In this document: positions 1 to 8,948 of the stretch, in pieces | How positions within the stretch are numbered: the stretch's first letter is position 1 | Layout of the letters: every line of letters starts with the position of its first letter | Source: Mycetocola miduiensis | GTDB lineage: Bacteria > Actinomycetota > Actinomycetes > Actinomycetales > Microbacteriaceae | NCBI RefSeq assembly: GCF_900115155.1 | Contig: NZ_FOVM01000002.1 | Location: 312,550 to 376,549, forward strand | Length of the DNA: 64,000 nt | Reading direction: 5' to 3' | Program-made: the position numbers and the translations under genes | The notes under the pieces: generated by a model | What the model was told of the DNA's origin: nothing | The model's input: the letters and a program-made list of their open reading frames with translations, nothing else | Database searches by the model: none

Positions 1-128
1 TCTTCCGGGTACATCGGCTTGAGTACCGGGTCGTCGGCGACGCCCTTGTAGAACTCTACGCAGAGCTTTTCGAAGGTGGGGCGGCCGCCGACTTCGGCGT
101 AGAACGAGCTGGAGAGAAGATTGCTCAT
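1..128 (-). CDS. Truncated haemoglobin (group II globin), N-terminal part only
   Basis: Only the first 42 codons are in the window; the gene runs off the left edge. The translation begins MSNLLSSSFYAEVGGRPTF and continues with KLCVEFYKGVADDPVL and KPMYPE, which is the helix-A/B pattern of group II truncated globins (GlbO/YjbI type). These haem proteins bind oxygen and handle reactive nitrogen or oxygen species in the cytoplasm. The start ATG overlaps the stop of the upstream mechanosensitive channel gene by 4 bp (ATGA), so the two genes are probably co-transcribed and translationally coupled. The distal haem-pocket residues and the proximal histidine lie outside the window and cannot be checked. 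Confidence 0.8.
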   Translation of the reverse strand, partial: MSNLLSSSFYAEVGGRPTFEKLCVEFYKGVADDPVLKPMYPE

Positions 129-1141
129 GACTTCCGTGGTGCCTTTCTCGGCGACTTCCGCCCGACGTGCGGTGCTTCGTTGACGACCGAGAGCGCTTTC
201 GTCCGCGGCGGGCGAGCGCCGGTGACGGAAGAAGCACCGTCGAAGCCCTCGAGGACGACGCTCTTCAGCGAAGGAAGCTGAATGCCCATGGCGTCGGTGG
301 CGGCCTTGAGCCTGGCGCGAAGTTCGCGGGCGACATCGTCCTTGGCCGGCGGACGGGTCTTCACGACGAGACGAATGACGAGAGCTTCCTCAGAGATGGA
401 CTCGATGCCCCACAGCTCAGGGCGCTCAAGAATTCTGCTGCGCCACTTCGGATCCTGGGCCAGCGATGACGCGGCTTCCATCATCCGGTCCTGCACGGCC
501 TCGACGTCGGCGTCATACGGGACGGCCAGGTCGATGATGACCCGCGCCCAGCCCTGCGACATGTTGCCGACACGGAGGATCTCGCCGTTCCGCACGAACC
601 AGAGGGTTCCGTTGACGTCACGGACCTGGGTGATCCGGATGCCGACGCGTTCGACGACACCGGTGGCCGGGCCGAGGTCGACGACGTCGCCGACACCGAG
701 CTGGTCCTCCATCACCATGAACAGGCCGTTCAGTACGTCCTTGACGATGTTCTGGGCACCGAAACCAAGGCCGGCACCGAGCGCGGCGGTGAGGAGCGCG
801 AGCGACCCGATGATGTTCTGGTCGATCTGGTTGACAATGAGCACGATCGTGATGATGACCACGGTGACGTTGACAATGTTGCCAAGCACTGTGCCGAGCG
901 TGCGGGTGCGCTGAACAAGCCGCACGGCGGCAAGGGGCGAGACGTTGAGGGCCTGGGTGTCTTCGGCGCCCTGGTTTTTCTTCACTCCGGAGACGATCTG
1001 GTTGACGATCCGCCGGATGACGAAGTGGAGGAGCCAGGCCGCGACCAACGCGCCGACGATGATGCTCGCGATGGCGACGAGGCGGCCGAGCGGGGTGAGG
1101 AAGAACGCGTCGACGCTCGCCCAGAAGTCAGTCATATTCAT
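125..1141 (-). CDS. MscS-family small-conductance mechanosensitive channel
   Basis: A 338-residue membrane protein that would open under membrane tension and release solutes on osmotic downshock. Three hydrophobic segments are visible, at about residues 17-42, 85-105 and 110-130. The last is the glycine/alanine-rich pore helix typical of MscS (LTAALGAGLGFGAQ), followed by NIVKDVLNGLFMV and the beta-domain signature QLGVGDVVDLG. The C-terminal cytoplasmic domain is followed by about 40 basic, poorly conserved residues. Length fits the MscS core class. It lies upstream of the globin gene and overlaps it by 4 bp; an inverted-repeat element separates it from pepN. The start ATG at 1141 gives a complete first helix. 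Confidence 0.9.
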   Translation of the reverse strand: MNMTDFWASVDAFFLTPLGRLVAIASIIVGALVAAWLLHFVIRRIVNQIVSGVKKNQGAEDTQALNVSPLAAVRLVQRTRTLGTVLGNIVNVTVVIITIVLIVNQIDQNIIGSLALLTAALGAGLGFGAQNIVKDVLNGLFMVMEDQLGVGDVVDLGPATGVVERVGIRITQVRDVNGTLWFVRNGEILRVGNMSQGWARVIIDLAVPYDADVEAVQDRMMEAASSLAQDPKWRSRILERPELWGIESISEEALVIRLVVKTRPPAKDDVARELRARLKAATDAMGIQLPSLKSVVLEGFDGASSVTGARPPRTKALSVVNEAPHVGRKSPRKAPRKS

Positions 1142-1194
1142 TGCTTCAAGTCTACCGGGTGGCCTCTGAACGGATGCTGGAGGCGCTGGTTAAC

Positions 1195-1254
1195 GCGAGT
1201 TGCCCGGTTTACCGGGTTCGGACGGGCCGGAACCCCGAAAACCGGGCAACTCGC
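1195..1254. repeat. Long hairpin, GCGAGTTGC family, copy 1
   Basis: Perfect 16-bp arms at 1195-1210 (GCGAGTTGCCCGGTTT) and 1239-1254 enclose a smaller nested stem (GGGTTCGG/CCGGAACCC). It sits just downstream of pepN and upstream of mscS. Two relatives with the same outer ends are at 27231-27284 and 33178-33241. It may work as a terminator, but there is no strong T tract. Confidence 0.75.
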
Positions 1255-1260
1255 GGAAGG

Positions 1261-3807
1261 TTACGCCTGTGCGTCCCGCTCCTGTGCCTTGAGCGCACGC
1301 TCGGCGCCGGCGAGGCTCTCGACGACGATCCGGCGAAGCGCTGGCGGCTCCGGGTTCGTTTCAAGCCATGCGAGAGTGGCGTCGCGGAGTTCCTCGTTCG
1401 CGAGAGGCGCCGGGTACAGCCCCATCACCAGGTATTCGGCGATCTTGTAGCTGCGCGACTCCCAGACGTGCTGGAGCATCCCGAAGTAGTCCGGAATGAA
1501 CGATGCGAGCACATCCTTGTCACGAGCCCGCTGGAAGCCGATCCCGGTCCACTGCACGATCGCGTTAGGGGCCGTGTCGGTGTCGACGACGGATGCCCAC
1601 GCGGCGCGTTTCGCCTCGAGCGTCGGGATCGCTGCACGGGCGAGCGCTGCCGCCTTGGCCCCGTTTGCGGTGTTGTCGTCGGCCAGGGCGGTGTCGACCT
1701 CCTCGTTCCCGGCGGCGCCGCCGGCAGTGAGCGCCGTGAGCAGCTCCCAGTCGAGGTCGGTGTCGACCGTCAGGCCGTCAAGGACAAGCTCCCCTGAGCG
1801 CAGGCCGCGCAGGATGTCGACGTGCACATCGGTCGACGCGACGCCGGCGAAGAACTTCACGAACTGGAACTGGGCGTCCGAACCCGGCTCCGCGCCCTCT
1901 GCCAACTGCCACAGTGTGTCGCCGACCTCGACGAGCACGTCTTCACGAGCCTCGGGGGCGACGTACTGGGTCGCGGCGAGCAGGAGCTGGGTGAGGGTTG
2001 TCCGGATGGTCGTCGACTCGGTCTCGCTCGCGATGTTACCGAGCACCAGCCGCACGTATTCGCGGGCAGGGGTCTCGGCGTCGCGGGTCGCATCCCACGC
2101 GGCGGCCCAGACGAGTGAGCGGGCGAGGGGATCCTCGATGGTCGCGAGCGACGTCGTTGCGACGGCGAGCGACGCGTCGTCGAGGCGGATCTTGGCGTAG
2201 GCGAGGTCGTCGTCGTTCAGGAGCACCAGGTCGGGACGCTTTCTGCCGACCAACTCCGGAACATCCGTTCGCTCGCCGTCGACGTCCAACTCGAGACGGT
2301 GCTGGCGAACGAGCTTGCCGTCGACGGAGTTGTAGAAGCCGATGGCGAGGCGGTGTGGGCGGATCGTCGGGTATTCGGCCACGGCACTCTGCAGCACGGT
2401 GAAACCGGTGATCACTCCAGACTCGTCGACGGAGATCTCCGGACGGAGGGTGTTGACCCCGGCCGTCTCGAGCCACAGCTTGCCCCAGCCGCTGAGGTCA
2501 CGACCGGATGCCGTCTCCAGCTCGGTCAGCAGGTCGACGAGTTCGGTGTTGCCCCACTCGTGCTTCTTGAAGTACGCGGAGACCCCGGCGTAGAACGCGT
2601 CGATGCCGACCCAGGCGACGAGCTGCTTGAGCACAGACCCGCCCTTGGCGTAGGTGATGCCGTCGAAGTTGACCTGCACGTCTTCGAGGTCGTTGATGGT
2701 CGCAACGATCGGGTGGGTCGACGGCAGCTGGTCCTGGCGGTACGCCCAGCTCTTCTCCATGGCGTTGAACGTCGTCCAGGCGCCGGTCCACTCGGTGGCT
2801 TCCGCGACGGCGATGGTGGATGCCCACTCGGCGAACGATTCGTTCAGCCAGAGGTCGTTCCACCACTTCATCGTGACGAGGTCACCGAACCACATGTGGG
2901 CCAGCTCGTGGAGGATCGTGACGACGCGGCGCTCCTTGACGGCATCCGTCACCTTGGAACGGAAGATGTACGCCTCGGTGAACGTCACCGCTCCCGCGTG
3001 CTCCATGGCGCCGGCGTTGTACTCGGGCACGAAGAGCTGGTCGTACTTCTCGAACGGGTACGGGTAGTCGAACTTCGACTCAAAGTATTCGAAGCCCTGA
3101 CGGGTCTTCTCGAAGATGTAGTCCGCGTCGAGGTACTGCGACAGGCTCTTGCGCGAGAAGACGCCAAGCGGGATGGTGCGGCCGTCGCTCGAGGTGAGTT
3201 CGCTGCGCACCACCGCGTACGGACCGGCGATGATGCAGGTGATGTAGCTCGACATCACCTGTGTGGGTTCGAACGCCCAGGTCTTGCTGTCCTCGCCGGC
3301 AGCGACAGGCTCCGGGGTCGGAGCGTTCGAGATGATATCCCAGTGGGCGGGGGCGGTCACCGTGAACCGGAACGTCGCCTTCAGGTCGGGCTGCTCGAAC
3401 ACCGCGAACATGCGGCGGGAGTCGGGGACCTCGAACTGGCTGTACAGGTAGACCTCGTCGTCGACGGGGTCGACAAAGCGGTGCAGTCCCTCACCCGTGT
3501 TCATATAGATCATGTCGGCGTCGACGGAGAGCTCGTTCTCGGCCTGCAGGTCGTGGAGGGTGATGCGGGTGCCGTCACTCACAACAGCCGGGTCGAGGCT
3601 CACACCGTTGAGGGTCACAGCGTGCACGGTCCGCGTGATCGCGTCGATGAAGGTGGACGCGCCGGGTGTGCCCGTGAAGCGCACCGTCGTGGTCGAACGG
3701 AAGGTCTCAGGGCCGGTGGTGAGGTCGAGGGTGACGTCGTAGCTTGAGGTCGAAACGAGCGATGCCCGTTCCTGTGCTTCGGCGCGGGTGAGGTTTTCTC
3801 CGGGCAA
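1261..3807 (-). CDS. pepN: Aminopeptidase N, M1 family zinc metallopeptidase
   Basis: An 848-residue cytoplasmic aminopeptidase that removes N-terminal residues from peptides, normal length for actinobacterial PepN. The zinc site is H300-E301-x2-H304 with the third ligand E323 (HELAHMWFGD then NESFAEW). The substrate-anchoring motif reads GAMEH at 266-270 rather than the usual GAMEN. The start is TTG at 3807 (LPGENLTRAEAQ, the usual PepN opening), preceded by AAAGGAG at good spacing. The open frame continues upstream to 4704, but that part lacks family similarity and overlaps two plus-strand genes. The ERAP1-like C-terminal helical domain fills residues from about 520 to the end. A divergent promoter region separates it from the DsbA-like gene. 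Confidence 0.95.
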   Translation of the reverse strand: MPGENLTRAEAQERASLVSTSSYDVTLDLTTGPETFRSTTTVRFTGTPGASTFIDAITRTVHAVTLNGVSLDPAVVSDGTRITLHDLQAENELSVDADMIYMNTGEGLHRFVDPVDDEVYLYSQFEVPDSRRMFAVFEQPDLKATFRFTVTAPAHWDIISNAPTPEPVAAGEDSKTWAFEPTQVMSSYITCIIAGPYAVVRSELTSSDGRTIPLGVFSRKSLSQYLDADYIFEKTRQGFEYFESKFDYPYPFEKYDQLFVPEYNAGAMEHAGAVTFTEAYIFRSKVTDAVKERRVVTILHELAHMWFGDLVTMKWWNDLWLNESFAEWASTIAVAEATEWTGAWTTFNAMEKSWAYRQDQLPSTHPIVATINDLEDVQVNFDGITYAKGGSVLKQLVAWVGIDAFYAGVSAYFKKHEWGNTELVDLLTELETASGRDLSGWGKLWLETAGVNTLRPEISVDESGVITGFTVLQSAVAEYPTIRPHRLAIGFYNSVDGKLVRQHRLELDVDGERTDVPELVGRKRPDLVLLNDDDLAYAKIRLDDASLAVATTSLATIEDPLARSLVWAAAWDATRDAETPAREYVRLVLGNIASETESTTIRTTLTQLLLAATQYVAPEAREDVLVEVGDTLWQLAEGAEPGSDAQFQFVKFFAGVASTDVHVDILRGLRSGELVLDGLTVDTDLDWELLTALTAGGAAGNEEVDTALADDNTANGAKAAALARAAIPTLEAKRAAWASVVDTDTAPNAIVQWTGIGFQRARDKDVLASFIPDYFGMLQHVWESRSYKIAEYLVMGLYPAPLANEELRDATLAWLETNPEPPALRRIVVESLAGAERALKAQERDAQA

Positions 3808-3936
3808 CGCGGAACTCCTTTGTGCGAAATGGGACGGGCGGATCGTGTCCGAGTTGCAAGCGTAGTCCTTTGCTTCCGAGCCCCGCGGGAACGGTCGCGG
3901 GAATGCGGGGCCGGGGTTCCATGGTTGGCTGGACGT

Positions 3937-4563
3937 ATGAGCACCGATATTTCGACCTCCGTCCCGACCGCCGTCGACTTCTGGTTCGACCCCTCCTGCC
4001 CGTGGGCCTGGATGACCTCCCGCTGGGTCGATGAGGTTGCCCAGCTGCGCAACCTCGACGTCACCTGGCACGTGATGAGCCTCGCCGTTCTCAACGAAGA
4101 CCAGGACGTCTCCGAGGAGTACCGCGCGTTTTTCCCCCGTGCGCTCCGTTACACCCGCCTCGTCGCCGCTGCGAAGGAAGAATTCGGCCAAGCGATCGTC
4201 AAACCGCTGTACGACGCCCTCGGCACGCAGATCCACCTCGGTGAATCGACAGACCCGGATGTCGTGATCGCGCAGGCGCTCGCCGAAGTCGGGCTGCCGC
4301 CGGAGTTCGCCGAGCACTCGCTGAGCGACACGTACGACCCGCAGATGCGGGCGAGCCACTTCGACGGCATCGGCCGGGTGGGCCAGGATGTCGGGACTCC
4401 GGTCATCGCCGTGAACGACGTCGCCTTCTTCGGCCCGGTCATCTCCCCGGCCCCGGTCGGTGAAGAGGCCGCCAAACTCTGGGACGGCGTCGTCGCCGTC
4501 GCGGCGTACCCCGGGTTCTTCGAGATCAAGCGCAGCCGCACGGTCGGTCCGATCCTCAACTGA
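3937..4563 (+). CDS. DsbA-family thiol oxidoreductase, mycothiol-dependent nitroreductase type (Rv2466c-like)
   Basis: A 208-residue thioredoxin-fold protein with an inserted helical domain. The redox motif is CPWAW near residue 20 (FWFDPSCPWAW); the tryptophan after the first cysteine-proline and the absence of a second nearby cysteine fit the DsbA subgroup that works with mycothiol in actinobacteria. The late sequence VGTPVIAVNDVAFFGPV contains the cis-proline loop (TP). It has no signal peptide, so it acts in the cytoplasm. The start at 3937 (MSTDIS) was chosen over an upstream in-frame ATG because the latter overlaps the pepN promoter region. It is followed 45 bp later by rpiB. The family is confident, the substrate is not. 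Confidence 0.85.
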   Translation: MSTDISTSVPTAVDFWFDPSCPWAWMTSRWVDEVAQLRNLDVTWHVMSLAVLNEDQDVSEEYRAFFPRALRYTRLVAAAKEEFGQAIVKPLYDALGTQIHLGESTDPDVVIAQALAEVGLPPEFAEHSLSDTYDPQMRASHFDGIGRVGQDVGTPVIAVNDVAFFGPVISPAPVGEEAAKLWDGVVAVAAYPGFFEIKRSRTVGPILN

Positions 4564-4608
4564 CCGGTGTCGGGCGCCGGCGCGCGTAGGAAACGGCAGA
4601 ATGGAAGC

Positions 4609-5112
4609 ATGCGCATCCATATCGCCACCGACCACGCCGGCCTCGACTTCAGCCAGCACCTCCAGCAGCATCTTCGCGATAACGGTCACGAGGTCGTGGA
4701 CCACGGACCGACCGAATACGACGCGCTGGACGACTACCCGGCGTTCTGCATCAACGCCGCCATTGCCGTCGCGCGCGACCAGTCGGCGGGAGTTGAAGCG
4801 CTCGGCGTCGTCTTCGGTGGTTCAGGCAACGGTGAGCAGATCGCAGCGAACAAGGTGCGCGGCATCCGGGCAGCCCTCGTCTGGAACCTGAGCACGGCGA
4901 AACTGGCCCGCGACCACAACGACGCCAACGTCATCTCGATTGGGGCCCGCCAGCACTCCGTCGACGAGGCCATCGCCTTCATCGACGCGTTCATCGCCGA
5001 GCCGTTCACCGCTGAAGAACGCCACGTTCGCCGGATTGCGCAGCTCGCCGAGTTTGAAGAGACCGGCACGATCGAGGGCAAGGGCGTCGACGCCCTTACC
5101 GAACGCGGCTGA
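4609..5112 (+). CDS. rpiB: Ribose-5-phosphate isomerase B
   Basis: A 167-residue isomerase interconverting ribose-5-phosphate and ribulose-5-phosphate in the pentose phosphate pathway. Diagnostic pieces are the opening RIHIATDHAGLDF with the Asp-His pair of the active site, and the phosphate/catalytic loop FGGSGNGEQIAANKVRG. Actinobacterial RpiB lacks the catalytic cysteine of enteric enzymes and uses a glutamate, here in GNGEQ. The start at 4609 matches the conserved N-terminus. The stop codon is followed 1 bp later by the glycosylase gene, so translation is probably coupled. Confidence 0.93.
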   Translation: MRIHIATDHAGLDFSQHLQQHLRDNGHEVVDHGPTEYDALDDYPAFCINAAIAVARDQSAGVEALGVVFGGSGNGEQIAANKVRGIRAALVWNLSTAKLARDHNDANVISIGARQHSVDEAIAFIDAFIAEPFTAEERHVRRIAQLAEFEETGTIEGKGVDALTERG

Positions 5113-5113
5113 T

Positions 5114-6109
5114 ATGCCTGAGGGGCATTCCGTCCACCGCATCGCGCGGCAGTTCAGGCAGAACTTCCAAGGCCACCGCGTCCGTGTCACCTCACCCCAG
5201 GGTCGGTTCGTCGACGGCGCGGCGATCCTCGACGGGCGCACCGTCACCGATGTGAAGGCTGTCGGCAAACAGATGTTCATCGACTTCGACGACAGCGTCT
5301 GGTTGCGGGTCCACCTCGGGATGTACGGGGCCTGGGACTTCGCCGGTGAGATCACCCAGGATGCGACGATCGCTTCCGCGAACGGCCGGATGGGGCACAC
5401 CAACCAGCGGGGCACTGACCTGGCGGCGGCGATCCTCGATGATGCCGGGGAGAATTCCCTGAGCTCGATCGGCGCCCCGCGGAAGACCCGCGTGCGAATG
5501 TCTGAGCAGACCAAAGGCCTCGCCGGTTCCGAGTGGGAGACGTTCCCGCCGGAGCCGGTCGGCGCAGTGCGCGTGCGGCTCCTCGCCGAGCACGCCGTCG
5601 CCGACCTGCGGGGTCCGACCGCCTGCGAGGTCATCGACGACTCCCGTGTCGGCGAGGTGATTGCGAAACTGGGACCAGACCCGCTGCTCGACGACAGTGA
5701 CGAAGCCGAGGACCGGTTCACCGCCGTCGTCCGACGAAAGCCGACCCCGATCGGGTTGCTGCTCATGGACCAGTCGGTGGTCTCCGGCATCGGCAACGTA
5801 TACCGGGCAGAGCTGCTGTTCCGTGCCGGCGTCAACCCGCACACACCGGGCAAGCTCGTGCCTGACGAGACCGTGCGGGCGATCTGGCAGGACTGGTCGA
5901 GGCTCTTGCGGATCGGCGTCGAAACCGGCCAGATGATGACGATGGACAACCTCACCGGCGACGACTACCGCAAAGCCATGGCGCATCGCGACGACCGGCA
6001 TTGGGTGTACAAACGTGAGGGCCTGCCCTGCCGGGTGTGCGGAACGCATATCCTGCTCGAAGAGATGGGCGCCAGGAAGCTGTACTGGTGCCCGGTCTGC
6101 CAACGCTAA
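5114..6109 (+). CDS. Fpg/Nei-family DNA glycosylase (endonuclease VIII-like)
   Basis: A 331-residue base-excision repair enzyme. It begins M-P-E-G-H-S, in which Pro2 is the catalytic nucleophile and Glu3 assists; PEGHS rather than PELPE marks the Nei side of the family. The central helix-two-turn-helix region carries SGIGNVYRAELLF. The C-terminal zinc finger is CRVCG ... CPVC-QR, ending the protein. The middle of the gene contains a somewhat long insertion (about residues 100-150) compared with enteric Nei, as in mycobacterial Nei2. The start ATG at 5114 is fixed by the need for Pro2. It lies tightly between rpiB and the PaiB-like gene. Confidence 0.9.
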   Translation: MPEGHSVHRIARQFRQNFQGHRVRVTSPQGRFVDGAAILDGRTVTDVKAVGKQMFIDFDDSVWLRVHLGMYGAWDFAGEITQDATIASANGRMGHTNQRGTDLAAAILDDAGENSLSSIGAPRKTRVRMSEQTKGLAGSEWETFPPEPVGAVRVRLLAEHAVADLRGPTACEVIDDSRVGEVIAKLGPDPLLDDSDEAEDRFTAVVRRKPTPIGLLLMDQSVVSGIGNVYRAELLFRAGVNPHTPGKLVPDETVRAIWQDWSRLLRIGVETGQMMTMDNLTGDDYRKAMAHRDDRHWVYKREGLPCRVCGTHILLEEMGARKLYWCPVCQR

Positions 6110-6134
6110 GTTCACCCGATTCGAGAAGGATCCG

Positions 6135-6755
6135 ATGCGACAGAATCCCAGTTTCGTGCTCGGCGACATCCCCGAGATTCGCCGGCTGATCGAACAGAAC
6201 CCGTGGGTCACCCTCGTGAGCGAAACGGCCGACGGCCTCGTCGCATCCCACTACGCCGTCGTGCTGGACCCGGACCGGGACGACCTCACAATCCTCGGCC
6301 ACGTCGGCCGCCCCGACGAGGCCATCCACGAGCTCGGATCCCACGAGCTGCTCGTGATCGTGCAGGGTCCGCACGGCTACATCTCACCGGGCTGGTACGA
6401 CGACAATCCAGCGGTGCCGACCTGGAACTTCGTCGTCGCACACCTGCGCGCCGTCCCCGAAATCCTCGGCGACGAGGAGAATTACCGGGTCCTCGGCCAC
6501 CTCGTGGAACACTTCGAGAAGCGCATGCCTGAACCCCGGCTGATGGAGGGAACTCCGGCGAACGCCGAATACGCGCGCCGTATCAGCAGCGGAACGGTCG
6601 GCTTCCGCCTTACCCCGACCCGCGTCACCGCGAAACGCAAGCTCAGCCAGAACCGGCCGGCCGAGACGGTCGAGAGGATCATCGACCAGCTCGAGAACGG
6701 TGTCGAATACCCCAACCCAGCCCTCGCCGCCGAGATGCGCCGGGCTCGCCGATGA
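6135..6755 (+). CDS. PaiB-like FMN-binding negative transcriptional regulator
   Basis: A 206-residue protein with the split-barrel flavin-binding fold. Typical family pieces are RQNPSFVLGDIPEIRRLI at the N-terminus, the central GPHGYISPGWY and VPTWNFVVAHL, and a C-terminal KLSQNRP loop. In Bacillus PaiB represses sporulation and protease genes; in actinobacteria the role is unknown and may be catalytic flavin or haem chemistry instead. The start at 6135 fits the conserved N-terminus. Its TGA overlaps the ATG of the amidohydrolase by 4 bp, so the two are probably expressed together. Confidence 0.88.
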   Translation: MRQNPSFVLGDIPEIRRLIEQNPWVTLVSETADGLVASHYAVVLDPDRDDLTILGHVGRPDEAIHELGSHELLVIVQGPHGYISPGWYDDNPAVPTWNFVVAHLRAVPEILGDEENYRVLGHLVEHFEKRMPEPRLMEGTPANAEYARRISSGTVGFRLTPTRVTAKRKLSQNRPAETVERIIDQLENGVEYPNPALAAEMRRARR

Positions 6756-8278
6756 CCGAATTCCGGCTCCGCGCTGCCCGGCCGGGTTCCGGCATCCGTC
6801 GCACCCTCACCGACGTGCGCCTCGCCGGCGGGGACGGCCGGCCTGTCGACGTCATGCTCGAGGATGGCACCGTCGCCGAGTTCCGGCCGGCAGGAACCGG
6901 CCCCGCCGAGGGCGAAGAAACCAGGGGCGATGGGCGGTGGCTCCTGCCCGGGCTGTGGGATTCTCACGTGCACTTCACCCAGTGGGCGCAGACGTCCCGC
7001 CGGTTCGACCTTGCCGGCACGTCGACGGCGGCCGAGGTGCTCGCGACGGTCGACGCGCACACCGCCCCGAATCCGGACACGTCCGCCGGTTCGGATGAAC
7101 CCGCCGTCGGGTTCGGGTTCCGCGACGCGCTCTGGCCATACGCGGCAGACCTCGCCGCCTTCGACCGGGCGTCGCACGGGCGTGCGGTGATCCTCATCGC
7201 AGGTGACCTGCACTGTGTCTGGTTGAACAGTGCCGCGCTGCGTCAGCACGGTCACGCCGGCCATGCCACGGGCATCCTGCGCGAAGAGGACGCGTTCGCC
7301 GTGCACCGCAGCATCGAAAGCGCCCCCGAGAGGGTCGTCGACGGTTGGGTGCGCGACGCCGCCGATGCCGCCGCCGCCCGGGGTGTAGTCGGCATCGTCG
7401 ACTTCGAAATGGCATGGAACCTCGAATCGTGGACGAGACGCATCGCGGCAGGCACCCTTGCGTTGCGCGCCCGGTTCGGCATCTATCCGCAAGACCTCGA
7501 CCGAGCTATCGCCGAACGCCTGCAGTCCGGGCAGATCCTTCCGCACACCCACGGCCTGCTCGAAGTCGGGTCGTTCAAGGTCATCACCGACGGATCGCTC
7601 AACACCCGGACCGCCTACTGTGTCGAGCCGTATCCCGGGGTGGCGGACCCGAACCCCCACGGGATCCTGAACGTGCCGCCGGGCGAGCTCATCGACCTGA
7701 TGTCACGCGCACGGAACGCCGGCCTCGACTCAGCCATCCACGCCATCGGAGACCAGGCCAACACCCATGTCCTTGACGCGTTCGCCGCCACGGGTTCCCG
7801 AGGCTCGGTGGAGCACGCCCAGCTGCTCTCGTCCCGAGACATCGTCCGGTTCGCGGAACTCGGGGTGACAGCGAGTGTGCAACCCGAACACGCGATGGAC
7901 GACCGGGATGTCGCGGACCGGTATTGGGCGGGCAGGACCGATCGTGCGTTCAGCCTCCGCAGCATCCTCGACGCCGGCGGGAGACTCGCCCTCGGCTCGG
8001 ACGCGCCCGTCGCCCCGCTCGATCCATGGCAGGCCATTTCGGCCGCGGTGGGGCGCTCCCGTGACGGACGCGCACCGTGGCATCCGGAGCAGTCGGTCAC
8101 CGTCGCCGAAGCGATCGCGGCGTCCACGCGAACCGGAAGCCCGACGATCCGGGCCGGGCAGGTCGCCGACCTCGTCCTCGTCGACAGGGACCCGTACACG
8201 GCGTGCCCGGAAGAACTGCGACGGATGCCGGTGGCCGCCACAATCTTGGGCGGCCGTGATACCTTCAACGCGCTCTGA
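6752..8278 (+). CDS. Metal-dependent amidohydrolase, YtcJ-like
   Basis: A 508-residue TIM-barrel hydrolase of the amidohydrolase superfamily. The first metal motif is LWDSHVHF (H-x-H). Further conserved pieces are KVITDGSLNTRTAY, HAIGDQAN and GSDAPVAPLDPW, the last providing the catalytic Asp region. The C-terminal VADLVLVDRDPY is the usual beta-sandwich end. YtcJ-type enzymes hydrolyse N-acyl or formamide substrates, but the actual substrate cannot be read from sequence. The gene overlaps the PaiB-like gene by 4 bp and ends at a strong hairpin shared with dps. Confidence 0.88.
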   Translation: MTEFRLRAARPGSGIRRTLTDVRLAGGDGRPVDVMLEDGTVAEFRPAGTGPAEGEETRGDGRWLLPGLWDSHVHFTQWAQTSRRFDLAGTSTAAEVLATVDAHTAPNPDTSAGSDEPAVGFGFRDALWPYAADLAAFDRASHGRAVILIAGDLHCVWLNSAALRQHGHAGHATGILREEDAFAVHRSIESAPERVVDGWVRDAADAAAARGVVGIVDFEMAWNLESWTRRIAAGTLALRARFGIYPQDLDRAIAERLQSGQILPHTHGLLEVGSFKVITDGSLNTRTAYCVEPYPGVADPNPHGILNVPPGELIDLMSRARNAGLDSAIHAIGDQANTHVLDAFAATGSRGSVEHAQLLSSRDIVRFAELGVTASVQPEHAMDDRDVADRYWAGRTDRAFSLRSILDAGGRLALGSDAPVAPLDPWQAISAAVGRSRDGRAPWHPEQSVTVAEAIAASTRTGSPTIRAGQVADLVLVDRDPYTACPEELRRMPVAATILGGRDTFNAL

Positions 8279-8296
8279 GCGGAAGCTCCGTTAACG

Positions 8297-8335
8297 CGAA
8301 AGGAGGGCCGCCCGGATCGAGCGGCCCTCCTTTCG
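8297..8335. terminator. Bidirectional Rho-independent terminator
   Basis: Perfect 15-bp arms (CGAAAGGAGGGCCGC at 8297-8311 and its complement at 8321-8335) with a 9-nt loop, placed between two convergent genes (amidohydrolase and dps). The short A and T runs at the stem ends suit termination in both directions. Confidence 0.85.
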
Positions 8336-8343
8336 TCGTGTTG

Positions 8344-8829
8344 CTACTTGGAGACGTGGGCGACGAGGAACCAGCGGTCCTTCTCGAGTCCGCGGGCGAT
8401 CTCGATGGCGATGTCCTGGCTGGTGAGGTCGATCGAGTCCAGCTCGTCGACGGCCGTCTTGATTGAGGTGAGGGCGGCGTCGATCTGTGCGACGAACTCA
8501 GCGATGGTGGTGTCCGACTGCTGGAATCCTGCCGTCAGTTCACCCGTCGTGGTCTTGGCGGCGACGGTGGCCAGTCGGGCGTCGACGGGAAGGCCGAGGG
8601 CGACGATGCGCTCAGCGGCGCTGTCTGCCCAGTCCTGGGCGTGTTCCACGATGGTGTCGAGGAGTTCGTGGACTCCGACGAAGTTCGCTCCGCGAACGTG
8701 CCAGTGAGCCTGCTTTCCGTTCACGACGAGAGCGGTCAGGTCGATGACGACCGGGCTCAGGAACTGTGCGACTCCCGCTGCGACGTCGGGGCTGACGGAG
8801 GTGGATGAAACGGTGGTGAGATCTGTCAT
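8344..8829 (-). CDS. dps: Dps-family DNA-binding ferritin-like protein
   Basis: A 161-residue protein expected to form dodecamers that oxidise and store iron and protect DNA in starvation or oxidative stress. The ferroxidase residues line up with E. coli Dps: H42 and H54, D58, D69 and E73, within AHWHVRGANFVGVHELLD and DWADSAAERI. The ribosome binding site AAGGGG lies 8 nt before the ATG. Upstream on the minus strand, TTGCGG (8895-8900) and a TAGCGT-like -10 are a possible promoter. Length and spacing are standard for actinobacterial Dps. Confidence 0.93.
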   Translation of the reverse strand: MTDLTTVSSTSVSPDVAAGVAQFLSPVVIDLTALVVNGKQAHWHVRGANFVGVHELLDTIVEHAQDWADSAAERIVALGLPVDARLATVAAKTTTGELTAGFQQSDTTIAEFVAQIDAALTSIKTAVDELDSIDLTSQDIAIEIARGLEKDRWFLVAHVSK

Positions 8830-8948
8830 GAGTATTCCCCTTCGCTGGGCGCGTGATGCGCTGTTGGAAACAACGCTACTCAGCTACGCACATTCCGCAA
8901 GGAAGCGAAGGCTCGTCTAACCTCACGGTTTACGGGTTCCTGGAGCCC

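Noticed and set aside
2299-3747. A 482-codon plus-strand open frame opposite pepN
   Set aside because: It is the antisense of a clear M1 peptidase gene and arises from high GC at third positions; its translation has no family pattern.
3808-4704. N-terminal extension of pepN by about 300 codons
   Set aside because: It overlaps the DsbA-like and rpiB genes on the other strand, and a TTG start with a strong ribosome site gives the standard PepN N-terminus.
8907-8925. Possible IdeR/DtxR iron box upstream of dps
   Set aside because: It shares only about 12 of 19 positions with the consensus and lies upstream of the likely -35, so the match is not convincing.
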